From the NCBI GenBank assembly GCA_026710225.1, contig JAPORI010000195.1, forward strand, positions 1 through 5,817: a DNA stretch of 5,817 nucleotides. Direction: 5' to 3'. Source of the stretch: Betaproteobacteria bacterium. Lineage in GTDB: Bacteria; Pseudomonadota; Gammaproteobacteria; Tethybacterales; Tethybacteraceae. The translations under genes were made by a program, and so were the position numbers. The notes below the pieces were generated by a model, which did not search any database, was not told where the DNA came from, and saw only the letters and a program-made list of their open reading frames with translations. Shown here piece by piece: positions 1 through 5,817 of the stretch (position 1 is its first letter; every line of letters begins with the position of its first letter).

Positions 1-247
1 AGCCGCCCACCCGCCGGGTCTTGACTTCCATCTGCGGCTTGACGTTCTCAACCGCCTTGGTGAACACCTCGACCGGGTCCTGCTTGTGCTTTTTCTCGAT
101 CTCCTCCATCGCCCGGTAGACGATTCGCTCGGCCACCGACTTCTTGCCGCGGCGCATCACCACGTTGATGAACTTGGAGACCAGCACATTCTTGTACTTG
201 GCATCCGGCAACACCGGGCGCGGCTCGGGACTGTGACGACGGGGCAT
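1..247 (-). CDS. rpsG: 30S ribosomal protein S7, N-terminal part (cut by window edge)
   Basis: S7 is a primary 16S rRNA-binding protein that nucleates assembly of the 30S head and lines the E site. The reverse complement from the ATG at 247-245 reads [20 protein letters not shown], followed by [20 protein letters not shown], the conserved S7 core. Later come the [15 protein letters not shown] block and VKTRRVGG at the edge. About 82 codons of a protein usually near 156 residues are present, so the C-terminal half lies outside the window. The start is 15 bases after the rpsL stop, with GGGGA and AGAG purine runs upstream as possible ribosome binding sites. It is clearly the second gene of a str-type operon (rpsL-rpsG, normally followed by fusA and tuf). 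Identification by family knowledge is firm; no abnormal residues were noticed. Confidence 0.97.
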   Translation of the reverse strand, partial: MPRRHSPEPRPVLPDAKYKNVLVSKFINVVMRRGKKSVAERIVYRAMEEIEKKHKQDPVEVFTKAVENVKPQMEVKTRRVGG

Positions 248-262
248 GGCGCTCTATTTCCC

Positions 263-640
263 CTACGACTTCTTCTCGCGCTTGGTGCCGTACTTGGAGC
301 GGCCGCGCTTGCGGTTGGCTACTCCGGCGGTGTCGAGCGCGCCGCGGATTACGTGATAGCGAACACCGGGCAGGTCCTTGACCTGGCCGCCGCGAATGAG
401 AACGATCGAGTGTTCTTGCAGGTTGTGCCCCTCGCCGCCGATATAGGTGGTGACATCAAAGCCGTTCGACAGCCGCACCCGGGCCGCCTTGCGCATCGCC
501 GAATTGGGCTTGCGGGGCGTGGTGGTGTAGACCCGCAGGCAAACTCCCCGCTTGGCCGGGCAACTGGCCAGAGCCGGTGACGCGGTCTTGCTGCCCTTCG
601 GGCGGCGCCGGTTGCGGACTAGTTGGCTGATGGTGGGCAT
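263..640 (-). CDS. rpsL: 30S ribosomal protein S12
   Basis: S12 sits at the 30S decoding centre and controls tRNA selection accuracy. The 125-residue product has the full family length and the expected blocks: MPTISQLVR at the N-terminus, CPAKRGVC (28-35), [15 protein letters not shown] (38-51), [13 protein letters not shown] (66-78) and KDLPGVRYH (88-96). Asp89, the residue methylthiolated by RimO in E. coli, is kept, as is Lys88. Two positions differ from the usual proteobacterial sequence: residue 43 is Arg (codon CGC) where Lys is nearly universal, and residue 86 is Gln where Arg is usual. Both map to sites known for streptomycin phenotypes. The ATG at 640-638 has only a weak purine stretch (GCAAAG) upstream. 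The gene lies 80 bases after infC, probably with its own promoter, and 15 bases before rpsG. Confidence 0.98.
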   Translation of the reverse strand: MPTISQLVRNRRRPKGSKTASPALASCPAKRGVCLRVYTTTPRKPNSAMRKAARVRLSNGFDVTTYIGGEGHNLQEHSIVLIRGGQVKDLPGVRYHVIRGALDTAGVANRKRGRSKYGTKREKKS

Positions 641-694
641 ATGCTTTGCGAATCGTTGGGAAAGGCAATTGGGGCAATGGCTTGCAGGGACGCT

Positions 695-703
695 ATTCTA
701 GCA
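695..703 (-). promoter_or_regulatory. Putative extended -10 promoter for rpsL-rpsG
   Basis: The minus strand reads TGCTAGAAT between the infC stop and the rpsL start: an extended -10 (TGn) joined to TAGAAT, five of six matches to TATAAT. No good -35 box is seen 16-18 bases upstream. Transcription would begin near 688, giving a leader of about 48 bases before the rpsL ATG. The same nine bases occur upstream of infC. This is inferred from the motif only. Confidence 0.5.
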
Positions 704-720
704 CAGGCACCGGTTGGTTG

Positions 721-1353
721 CTAGCCGCTGCCGTTGGCCTTGACAGTGTCTTTGCCCGCGCCGTTGGCGGCGGCTGCCTCTTTGCTGGCGCCATTGGCCT
801 TGCTGCCATTGCCGGACCGGACCGGGCTTTTGGTGTTGTTCTGGGGGGCGAACATCAGGTTCATCCGCTTGCCCTCGATCTGCGGTTCGCTGATCAGGTT
901 GGCGGTTTCGGCCAGATCATCCTTGAGCCGGTTGACCAGATTTCCGGCCAGGTGACTGTGCACTATCTCCCGGCCGCGAAACCAGATTGATACCCTGACC
1001 TTGTCGCCGGCGGCCAGAAAGCGCTCGATGTTGCGCAGCTTGACCTGATAGTCGTTGGCGCCGGTGCTCATCCTGAACTTGACCTCCTTGACCAGGCTCT
1101 GCCGCTGGCGGGACTTGGAGATGTTGCGCTTCTTCTTCTCCTGATAGGCGTGCTTGCCGTAGTCAAGCAACTTGCACACGACTGGCTTGCTGTCCGGAGC
1201 CACCTCAACCAGATCGAGCATCTTCTCGCTGGCTATCTGGAGGGCCTGCTCAAGCTTGATCACTCCCACCTGCTGGCCTTTCTCATCGATCAGGCGCACG
1301 GAGGGAACCGTGATCTGCTTGTTTATGCGCACCGGCTGATGATCACCGATGAT
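721..1353 (-). CDS. infC: Translation initiation factor IF-3, probable AUC start and extra C-terminal tail
   Basis: IF-3 binds the 30S subunit, keeps it apart from the 50S and checks the start codon and initiator tRNA. The N-domain begins at RINKQI and includes VRLIDEKGQQVGVI and the linker-side motif LLDYGK. The C-domain contains VKEVKFR, DYQVKLRNIERFL, WFRGREI and NRLKDDL, ending at EPQIEGKRMNLMFAPQ. The first standard start in frame is GTG at 1332-1330, but this begins directly at the conserved VRIN block and has no good ribosome binding site. The frame stays open upstream to two tandem ATC codons (1353-1351 and 1350-1348), 5 and 8 bases after GGAG (1362-1359). Non-AUG starts (AUU, AUC, AUA) are known for infC and serve autoregulation, so I place the start at 1353 (210 residues) or 1350. 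A tail of about 39 residues rich in Ala, Gly, Asn, Lys and Ser follows the point where most IF-3 proteins end. The neighbours are rpsL and rpsG rather than thrS, rpmI and rplT. Confidence 0.95.
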   Translation of the reverse strand: MIGDHQPVRINKQITVPSVRLIDEKGQQVGVIKLEQALQIASEKMLDLVEVAPDSKPVVCKLLDYGKHAYQEKKKRNISKSRQRQSLVKEVKFRMSTGANDYQVKLRNIERFLAAGDKVRVSIWFRGREIVHSHLAGNLVNRLKDDLAETANLISEPQIEGKRMNLMFAPQNNTKSPVRSGNGSKANGASKEAAAANGAGKDTVKANGSG

Positions 1354-1362
1354 TGCTTCTCC
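1348..1362 (-). promoter_or_regulatory. infC ribosome binding site with tandem AUC start codons
   Basis: On the minus strand GGAGAAG (1362-1356) is followed by CA and then ATC ATC GGT. The GGAG core is 5 bases from the first ATC and 8 from the second, both workable distances, and no ATG, GTG or TTG is in frame here. It decides the infC start, and an AUC start would make infC sensitive to IF-3's own discrimination against non-canonical codons, as known for E. coli infC (AUU). Confidence 0.7.
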
Positions 1363-1382
1363 AGAAGTCGGACATGCTCATA

Positions 1383-1391
1383 ATTCTAGCA
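1383..1391 (-). promoter_or_regulatory. Putative extended -10 promoter for infC
   Basis: The minus strand reads TGCTAGAAT, identical to the element before rpsL. A possible -35 (TTGCCT, minus strand of 1408-1413) would have a long 19-base spacer, so the extended -10 probably carries most of the activity. Transcription would start near 1376, leaving a leader of about 23 bases to the first ATC. An inverted repeat overlaps its upstream edge. Confidence 0.5.
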
Positions 1392-1407
1392 ATCAGTATC
1401 CCTGATT
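1391..1407. repeat. Inverted repeat in the divergent infC/phaC control region, possible operator
   Basis: AATCAG-TATCC-CTGATT is a perfect 6-base inverted repeat with a 5-base centre. It abuts the infC extended -10 and fills part of its -10/-35 spacer; it lies about 55 bases upstream of the proposed phaC -10. This position would suit a repressor site for infC. With six-base arms, chance is possible, and no regulator is known. Confidence 0.35.
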
Positions 1408-1461
1408 AGGCAAATCCAATCGTCGCAGATGCAAAAAAGCCGCCAAAGTGTGTAGATTTTG

Positions 1462-1467
1462 TATAAT
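1462..1467 (+). promoter_or_regulatory. Putative -10 box of the phaCAB promoter
   Basis: A perfect TATAAT lies 58 bases before the phaC ATG, in an AT-rich patch of an otherwise GC-rich window. No recognisable TTGACA-like -35 is found at 16-18 bases, so strength or activator dependence is unknown. Transcription would start near 1474. The position argues against starting PhaC translation at the GTG at 1448, which would lie upstream of the transcript. A small TTGC-N6-GCAA repeat (1483-1496) lies in the leader. Confidence 0.5.
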
Positions 1468-1525
1468 ATCGCAAGTTTCATGTTGCATAGCAGCAATCAA
1501 TCACTTCTGGCCGCGGGCAGATCCC

Positions 1526-3403
1526 ATGCCTGCTGGTAGAAAAGGCGCAGATAGCAGGCGCAGCAGCAAGCCGGCGCGCAAGCCAGCCGGCAAGGCTGCC
1601 GGCAAATCTGCAACCGCCAAGGCGGCCGCTGGCACCGGTCGGCGCGCCAAAGCCGGCAAGGCTGCCGAAGCGCAAGCGGGTGCCGCTGGCGCCGGCAATG
1701 GCGCTGCGGCGGCGTTTGGTGCGGCCGAACATATTTCCCCGCCCGGTGCCAGCAAGTTCTCGGAAGGCTGGCAGCAGTTGCTCAGCCAGCTTGCCGGCCG
1801 CCCGGAAGTCATGGCGCAGGCGCTGCGCGAGCAGATGGACGCTCACAACCGGCTGCTCGAGGAACTCGCCGGGATGGGCGATCCGGCCTCTGCCGATCAA
1901 TCCGCGGCCCGGCCGGCCGGCGGTGATCGCCGTTTCGCCGATCCGCGCTGGGAGAGCCATCCTTTCTACCGCTACCTGCGCGGCTCCTACGAGGCGTTCA
2001 GCGGCTCGCTGCGCGCCCTGCCGGACAAGGTTGATCTTGACCCAACCCAGCGCCAGGCGGTGGAGTTGATCATCGATCAGGTCGCCGGGATGATGGCGCC
2101 GAGCAACTATGCGGCCACCAACCCGCAGGTGATGGAGGCGACGGTTGCCAGCGGCGGCAAGAACCTGCAAGATGGCCTGGCCAACTATATCAGCGATCTG
2201 CAAGCCGGCATGATCACCCAGACGGACCGGGATGCCTTCGCAGTCGGGGAAAATCTGGCGGTCACCCCCGGCAAGGTGGTGCTGCGCTCGCATCTGTTCG
2301 AGCTCATCGAATACGCGCCAACCACCGCCAAGGTGGCGGCCGAGCCGTTGCTGGTGGTGCCGCCGTGCATCAACAAGTACTATATCCTTGACTTGCAGCC
2401 GCACAATTCGTTCATCCGCCATCTGGTCGAGCGCGGCCTGCGGGTGTTTCTGATTAGCTGGGTCAACCCGGGAGCCGATCACGCCCATCTGGACTGGAAT
2501 GATTATGTTGAAGACGGGGTGATCGCCGCGATCGATGCTGTTGCCGGGGCGGCCGGCGGCCGGCAGGTGCATGCGCTTGGCTACTGCATCAGCGGCACCC
2601 TGCTGGCTTGCGCGGCCTCGATCCTGCGCAGCCGGCGGCGCAAGACGCTGGCGAGCATGTCGATGCTCACAGCCTTTCTCGATTTCTGCGACACCGGCAA
2701 GATCGGCCTGTTCATCGACGATGCCGCGGTCGCCAAGGTCGAGGGCGACTATCAACAAGGCGGAGTGCATCCGGGGCTTGATCTGGCGCGCACCTTTGCC
2801 TTCGTGCGCCCCGATGACTTGATCTGGCCCTATGTGGTCAACAACTATCTGCTCGGCAAGAAACCCAAGGCGTTTGACATCCTCCACTGGAACTCGGACA
2901 TGACCAACCTGCCCGGACCGATGTATGCCTGGTACCTGCGCCACGCCTATCTTGCCAACGATCTCAAAGACGGCGGTGTAAAAGTCTGCGGCCATGAGCT
3001 CGACTTTGCCAAAATCGATTTGCCCGGTGTCGCGGTCGCCTGCGAATCCGATCACATCGTCCCCTGGCCGGCGGCCTGGCAATCGGCCCGGCTGCTGGGC
3101 GACCAGGTCGAGTTTGTGCTCGCCTCGTCCGGTCATGTTGCCGGAGTGGTCAATCCACCGTCGCGCAACAAAGGGCACCACTTCGTTGGTGCCAACGCAG
3201 CGAGCGCCGAGCAATGGCAAGCCGGCGCTGAGAAAAGGCCGGGCAGCTGGTGGGATACCTTTGCCGACTGGCTGATCGCGCACAGTTCCAGGCAGGTTGC
3301 GGCCGCGAAGTCCTGCGGCGGCGGCAAGTTGCGGCCGATTGCCGATGCACCGGGCATCTACGTGCGCACTCCGCTGCCGGCTGCCGAAGCCGGCTCGCAG
3401 TAG
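1526..3403 (+). CDS. phaC: Class I poly(3-hydroxyalkanoate) synthase with basic N-terminal extension
   Basis: The enzyme polymerises (R)-3-hydroxyacyl-CoA, here most likely 3-hydroxybutyryl-CoA, into PHA at the granule surface, releasing CoA. From the ATG at 1526 the product is 625 residues. The PhaC N-terminal domain starts around DRRFADPRW (134-142) and includes NYAATNPQV. The alpha/beta-hydrolase part contains PPCINKYYILDLQP, then the lipase-like box GYCISG with nucleophile Cys354, Asp509 in ESDHIVPW and His537 in SSGHVAGVVNPP. The C354-D509-H537 order and spacing match the Cupriavidus necator triad (C319, D480, H508). DTGKIGLFID and NLPGPMYAWYLRHAYL are further class I hallmarks. Residues 1-46 are lysine/arginine/alanine-rich, with 14 basic and 1 acidic residue, and DRRF sits roughly 35 residues later than in C. 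necator. The frame is open back to a GTG at 1448, but that lies upstream of the likely -10 box. No strong ribosome binding site precedes 1526. Its length and the absence of phaE or phaR beside it support class I. Confidence 0.97.
   Translation: MPAGRKGADSRRSSKPARKPAGKAAGKSATAKAAAGTGRRAKAGKAAEAQAGAAGAGNGAAAAFGAAEHISPPGASKFSEGWQQLLSQLAGRPEVMAQALREQMDAHNRLLEELAGMGDPASADQSAARPAGGDRRFADPRWESHPFYRYLRGSYEAFSGSLRALPDKVDLDPTQRQAVELIIDQVAGMMAPSNYAATNPQVMEATVASGGKNLQDGLANYISDLQAGMITQTDRDAFAVGENLAVTPGKVVLRSHLFELIEYAPTTAKVAAEPLLVVPPCINKYYILDLQPHNSFIRHLVERGLRVFLISWVNPGADHAHLDWNDYVEDGVIAAIDAVAGAAGGRQVHALGYCISGTLLACAASILRSRRRKTLASMSMLTAFLDFCDTGKIGLFIDDAAVAKVEGDYQQGGVHPGLDLARTFAFVRPDDLIWPYVVNNYLLGKKPKAFDILHWNSDMTNLPGPMYAWYLRHAYLANDLKDGGVKVCGHELDFAKIDLPGVAVACESDHIVPWPAAWQSARLLGDQVEFVLASSGHVAGVVNPPSRNKGHHFVGANAASAEQWQAGAEKRPGSWWDTFADWLIAHSSRQVAAAKSCGGGKLRPIADAPGIYVRTPLPAAEAGSQ
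1586..1667 (+). repeat. Direct repeat pair inside the PhaC N-terminal extension
   Basis: GCCGGCAAGGCTGCCG occurs exactly at 1586-1601 and again at 1652-1667, 66 bases (22 codons) apart and in the same reading frame, encoding AGKAA both times. This suggests that the Lys/Ala-rich extension grew by internal duplication or slippage, although codon bias in an Ala/Gly/Lys-rich stretch also favours such repeats. Confidence 0.6.
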
Positions 3404-3406
3404 CAA

Positions 3407-4591
<1,185 letters not shown>

Positions 4592-4630
4592 ATAGCAAGG
4601 CATCATCAAGCAAGGTTTGAACATCCACCC

Positions 4631-4637
4631 AGAGGAG
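4631..4637 (+). promoter_or_regulatory. phaB ribosome binding site
   Basis: AGAGGAG lies six bases upstream of the ATG at 4644 and is the best Shine-Dalgarno sequence in the pha operon. It fixes the phaB start at 4644 rather than at an in-frame TTG at 4617, which would add nine residues lacking family similarity. The 52-base phaA-phaB gap shows no terminator. Confidence 0.85.
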
Positions 4638-4643
4638 AACAAC

Positions 4644-5387
4644 ATGACCCAGCGCACAGCATTGATCACCGGAGGAATGGGCGGTCTTGGCACCGTCTTG
4701 TGCCAGCACCTGCATTCGCTCGGCTATCAGGTCGCAACCACCTATGTCCATGACTCGGGCCGCGAGAAGCGCTGGCAGAGCGAGCAGGAAAAACTCGGCT
4801 ATGCCGGGATGCGCGAGTATCCGTGCGACGTGACCGACTTGCAGGCCTGCCGGCAACTGTTCGAGCGCACCAGCGCCGATCTGGGCACGGTTGACTGCCT
4901 GGTAAACATGGCCGGCATCACCCGCGACTCCCAGTTCGTCAAGATGGAGGAGAAGGACTGGCTGGACGTGATCGGCACCAATCTGATCGGAGTGTTCAAC
5001 GTTACCCGCCAGTATGTTGCCCCGATGATCGAAAACGGCTTCGGGCGGATAGTGAACATATCCTCGGTCAATGCCGCCAAGGGGCAGTTCGGGCAGACCA
5101 ACTACAGCGCCGCCAAGTCGGGGATGCATGGTTTTACCAAGTCGCTGGCTCTGGAGGTGGCCCGCAAGGGAGTGACCGTCAATACCGTGTCCCCGGGCTA
5201 TGTTGAAACCGAGATGGTGCTCAAGATCGACGAGAAGATCCGCGACAAGATACGCAACTCGATCCCGGTGCAGCGGTTCGGCGACCCGTTGGAGATCGCC
5301 CGGGCGGTTGCCTTTCTGCTTGATGACAAGGCCGGCTACATCACCGGTTCGGAGTTGGCTGTCAACGGCGGCCTGCACATGCAGTAG
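4644..5387 (+). CDS. phaB: NADPH-dependent acetoacetyl-CoA reductase
   Basis: This short-chain dehydrogenase reduces acetoacetyl-CoA to (R)-3-hydroxybutyryl-CoA, the PhaC monomer. The product is 247 residues, within one residue of C. necator PhaB. The Rossmann cofactor loop TGGMGGLG spans residues 9-16. Arg40 follows the second beta strand, in the region that contacts the NADPH 2'-phosphate in PhaB. The catalytic set is Ser141 (NISSVN), Tyr154 and Lys158 (YSAAK). The KGQFGQTNYS substrate loop and NTVSPGYVETEMV also match PhaB closely, as does the C-terminus NGGLHMQ. One small oddity is NMAG (88-91) where SDR enzymes normally have NNAG; the first, structural Asn is kept. It is the last gene of the phaCAB operon, with its own good ribosome binding site. 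FabG-type 3-oxoacyl-ACP reductase is the alternative, made unlikely by the PhaB-specific motifs and context. Confidence 0.96.
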   Translation: MTQRTALITGGMGGLGTVLCQHLHSLGYQVATTYVHDSGREKRWQSEQEKLGYAGMREYPCDVTDLQACRQLFERTSADLGTVDCLVNMAGITRDSQFVKMEEKDWLDVIGTNLIGVFNVTRQYVAPMIENGFGRIVNISSVNAAKGQFGQTNYSAAKSGMHGFTKSLALEVARKGVTVNTVSPGYVETEMVLKIDEKIRDKIRNSIPVQRFGDPLEIARAVAFLLDDKAGYITGSELAVNGGLHMQ

Positions 5388-5698
5388 CGCTGGCAAAACT
5401 TTTTTGTCGTTGCTTTAATCCAAAACATCAAGATCAGCATGACAAGTCCGTAGCCATTGTCTGATAACGTCATGATCGAGCATATGTGGCGATTGATCAA
5501 TTACGAGGAGGTATTCCTGCGCTCTCATTAAAACGATTCTTGTCTTTGGGGTGTGGTCAAGGCGATCGGGTATTTCTGATGCTCAATTCTTATTCATTGG
5601 CTGCGAGAAATTGGGCATGTTTCCCAGAATGGGATAAAATTTAATTTGTTCTGGCGCAAAGAATTCTGTGTTTGCTCTTGATTCCCGTTTCTTGCTCT
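5388..5698. other. AT-rich stretch after phaB without a convincing gene
   Basis: By hand count 5401-5817 is about 42% GC against about 60% in a sampled part of phaB. Only short frames are present: a 37-codon minus-strand frame (5528-5415), a 60-codon minus-strand frame (5776-5594) and an approximately 50-codon plus frame from GTG at 5486 to the stop at 5641. None has a good start signal or a recognised motif. AGGAGGT at 5506-5512, a perfect Shine-Dalgarno match, has no ATG at a suitable distance. After phaB a weak stem (GGCAAAA/TTTTGTC, 5392-5408) lacks a T tract of its own and is a poor terminator. A TCCCA-GAA-TGGGA stem lies at 5622-5634. Confidence 0.6.
5611..5640 (+). promoter_or_regulatory. 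Possible promoter before the right-edge open frame
   Basis: TTGGGC (5611-5616) and TAAAAT (5635-5640) are separated by 18 bases, a plausible sigma-70-type pair with a weak -35. A start near 5647 would give a leader of about 50 bases before the ATG at 5699. The region is AT-rich, so chance matches are expected. Confidence 0.3.
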
Positions 5699-5817
5699 AT
5701 GGCCACTGATATTTATATTGACGCTAACTTGAAAAAGCCTGATGGCAGCGATCCAGGATTGGTTGGTTGGGGTCAATGCAGCAAGTTTGTTTATGTCGCG
5801 ATCGGCATTCTTCTATT
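5699..5817 (+). CDS. Partial hypothetical protein running off the right edge
   Basis: An ATG at 5699 opens a frame with no stop through the window end (39 codons plus two bases). It begins MATDIYIDANLKKPDGSDPG, then becomes more hydrophobic (FVYVAIGILL), which could be the start of a membrane segment or just a buried strand. I do not recognise the family. The frame is closed upstream by TAA at 5642. No Shine-Dalgarno sequence precedes the ATG, but a possible promoter lies about 60 bases upstream. Base composition is lower in GC than the pha genes. A chance open frame of this length is quite possible in AT-moderate sequence; the missing downstream sequence would decide. Confidence 0.35.
   Translation, partial: MATDIYIDANLKKPDGSDPGLVGWGQCSKFVYVAIGILL

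Noticed and set aside
86..580. A 164-codon plus-strand frame across rpsG and rpsL
   Set aside because: It is opposite two certain ribosomal protein genes and has His/Leu/Ala-rich composition typical of antisense reading.
1448..1525. N-terminal extension of PhaC from GTG at 1448
   Set aside because: The extra 26 residues are Cys-rich and unlike PhaC, and the segment contains a perfect TATAAT, so it is more likely promoter and leader.
1478..3406. A 642-codon open frame antisense to phaC
   Set aside because: It lies exactly opposite a synthase with a complete catalytic triad. Long antisense frames are expected in GC-rich coding sequence, and its translation shows no family motif.
5392..5408. 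Stem GGCAAAA/TTTTGTC after phaB as an intrinsic terminator
   Set aside because: The stem is mostly A-T pairs with a three-base loop and no separate T tract after it, so it is too weak to call.
5415..5528. A 37-codon minus-strand frame starting at ATG 5528-5526
   Set aside because: No ribosome binding site, no recognised motif and too short to separate from chance, although its translation looks moderately protein-like.
5699..5760. Similarity of the MATDIYI start to type VI secretion Hcp proteins
   Set aside because: Only the first few residues resemble Hcp; the following residues do not fit the family, and the rest of the gene is outside the window.
5594..5776. A 60-codon minus-strand frame near the right edge
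   Set aside because: The composition looks random, there is no start signal, and it overlaps the competing open frame at 5699.

Overview
The window looks like a piece of a high-GC proteobacterial chromosome, most likely beta- or gammaproteobacterial. The S12 protein has the [13 protein letters not shown] block typical of that group, and the PHA genes resemble the phaC-phaA-phaB class I operon known from Cupriavidus-type bacteria. I cannot name a genus. The coding parts are about 60% GC (hand count in phaB); the last ~430 bases fall to about 42%.

Layout. The left part (1-1353) is a minus-strand translation block, read right to left: infC (IF-3), rpsL (S12), rpsG (S7, cut by the window edge). 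Bases 1354-1525 are a divergent promoter region. The right part (1526-5387) is a plus-strand polyhydroxyalkanoate operon: phaC (class I PHA synthase), phaA (acetyl-CoA acetyltransferase) and phaB (acetoacetyl-CoA reductase). Bases 5388-5817 are AT-rich with no confidently identified gene; an open frame starting at 5699 runs off the right end.

How the genes work together. PhaA condenses two acetyl-CoA to acetoacetyl-CoA, PhaB reduces it with NADPH to (R)-3-hydroxybutyryl-CoA, and PhaC polymerises this into PHB granules, so a complete three-step PHB pathway is present. The minus-strand genes belong to translation: IF-3 for initiation, S12 and S7 for the 30S subunit. The two sets share only the 172-base divergent control region.

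No wholly new system is evident. The most notable points are: infC next to rpsL-rpsG instead of rpmI-rplT; a probable AUC start codon for infC; an arginine at S12 position 43, where the usual residue is lysine and where K-to-R is a classic streptomycin-resistance change; low-complexity tails on IF-3 (C-terminal) and PhaC (N-terminal, lysine/alanine-rich); and a palindrome abutting the infC promoter in the shared control region.
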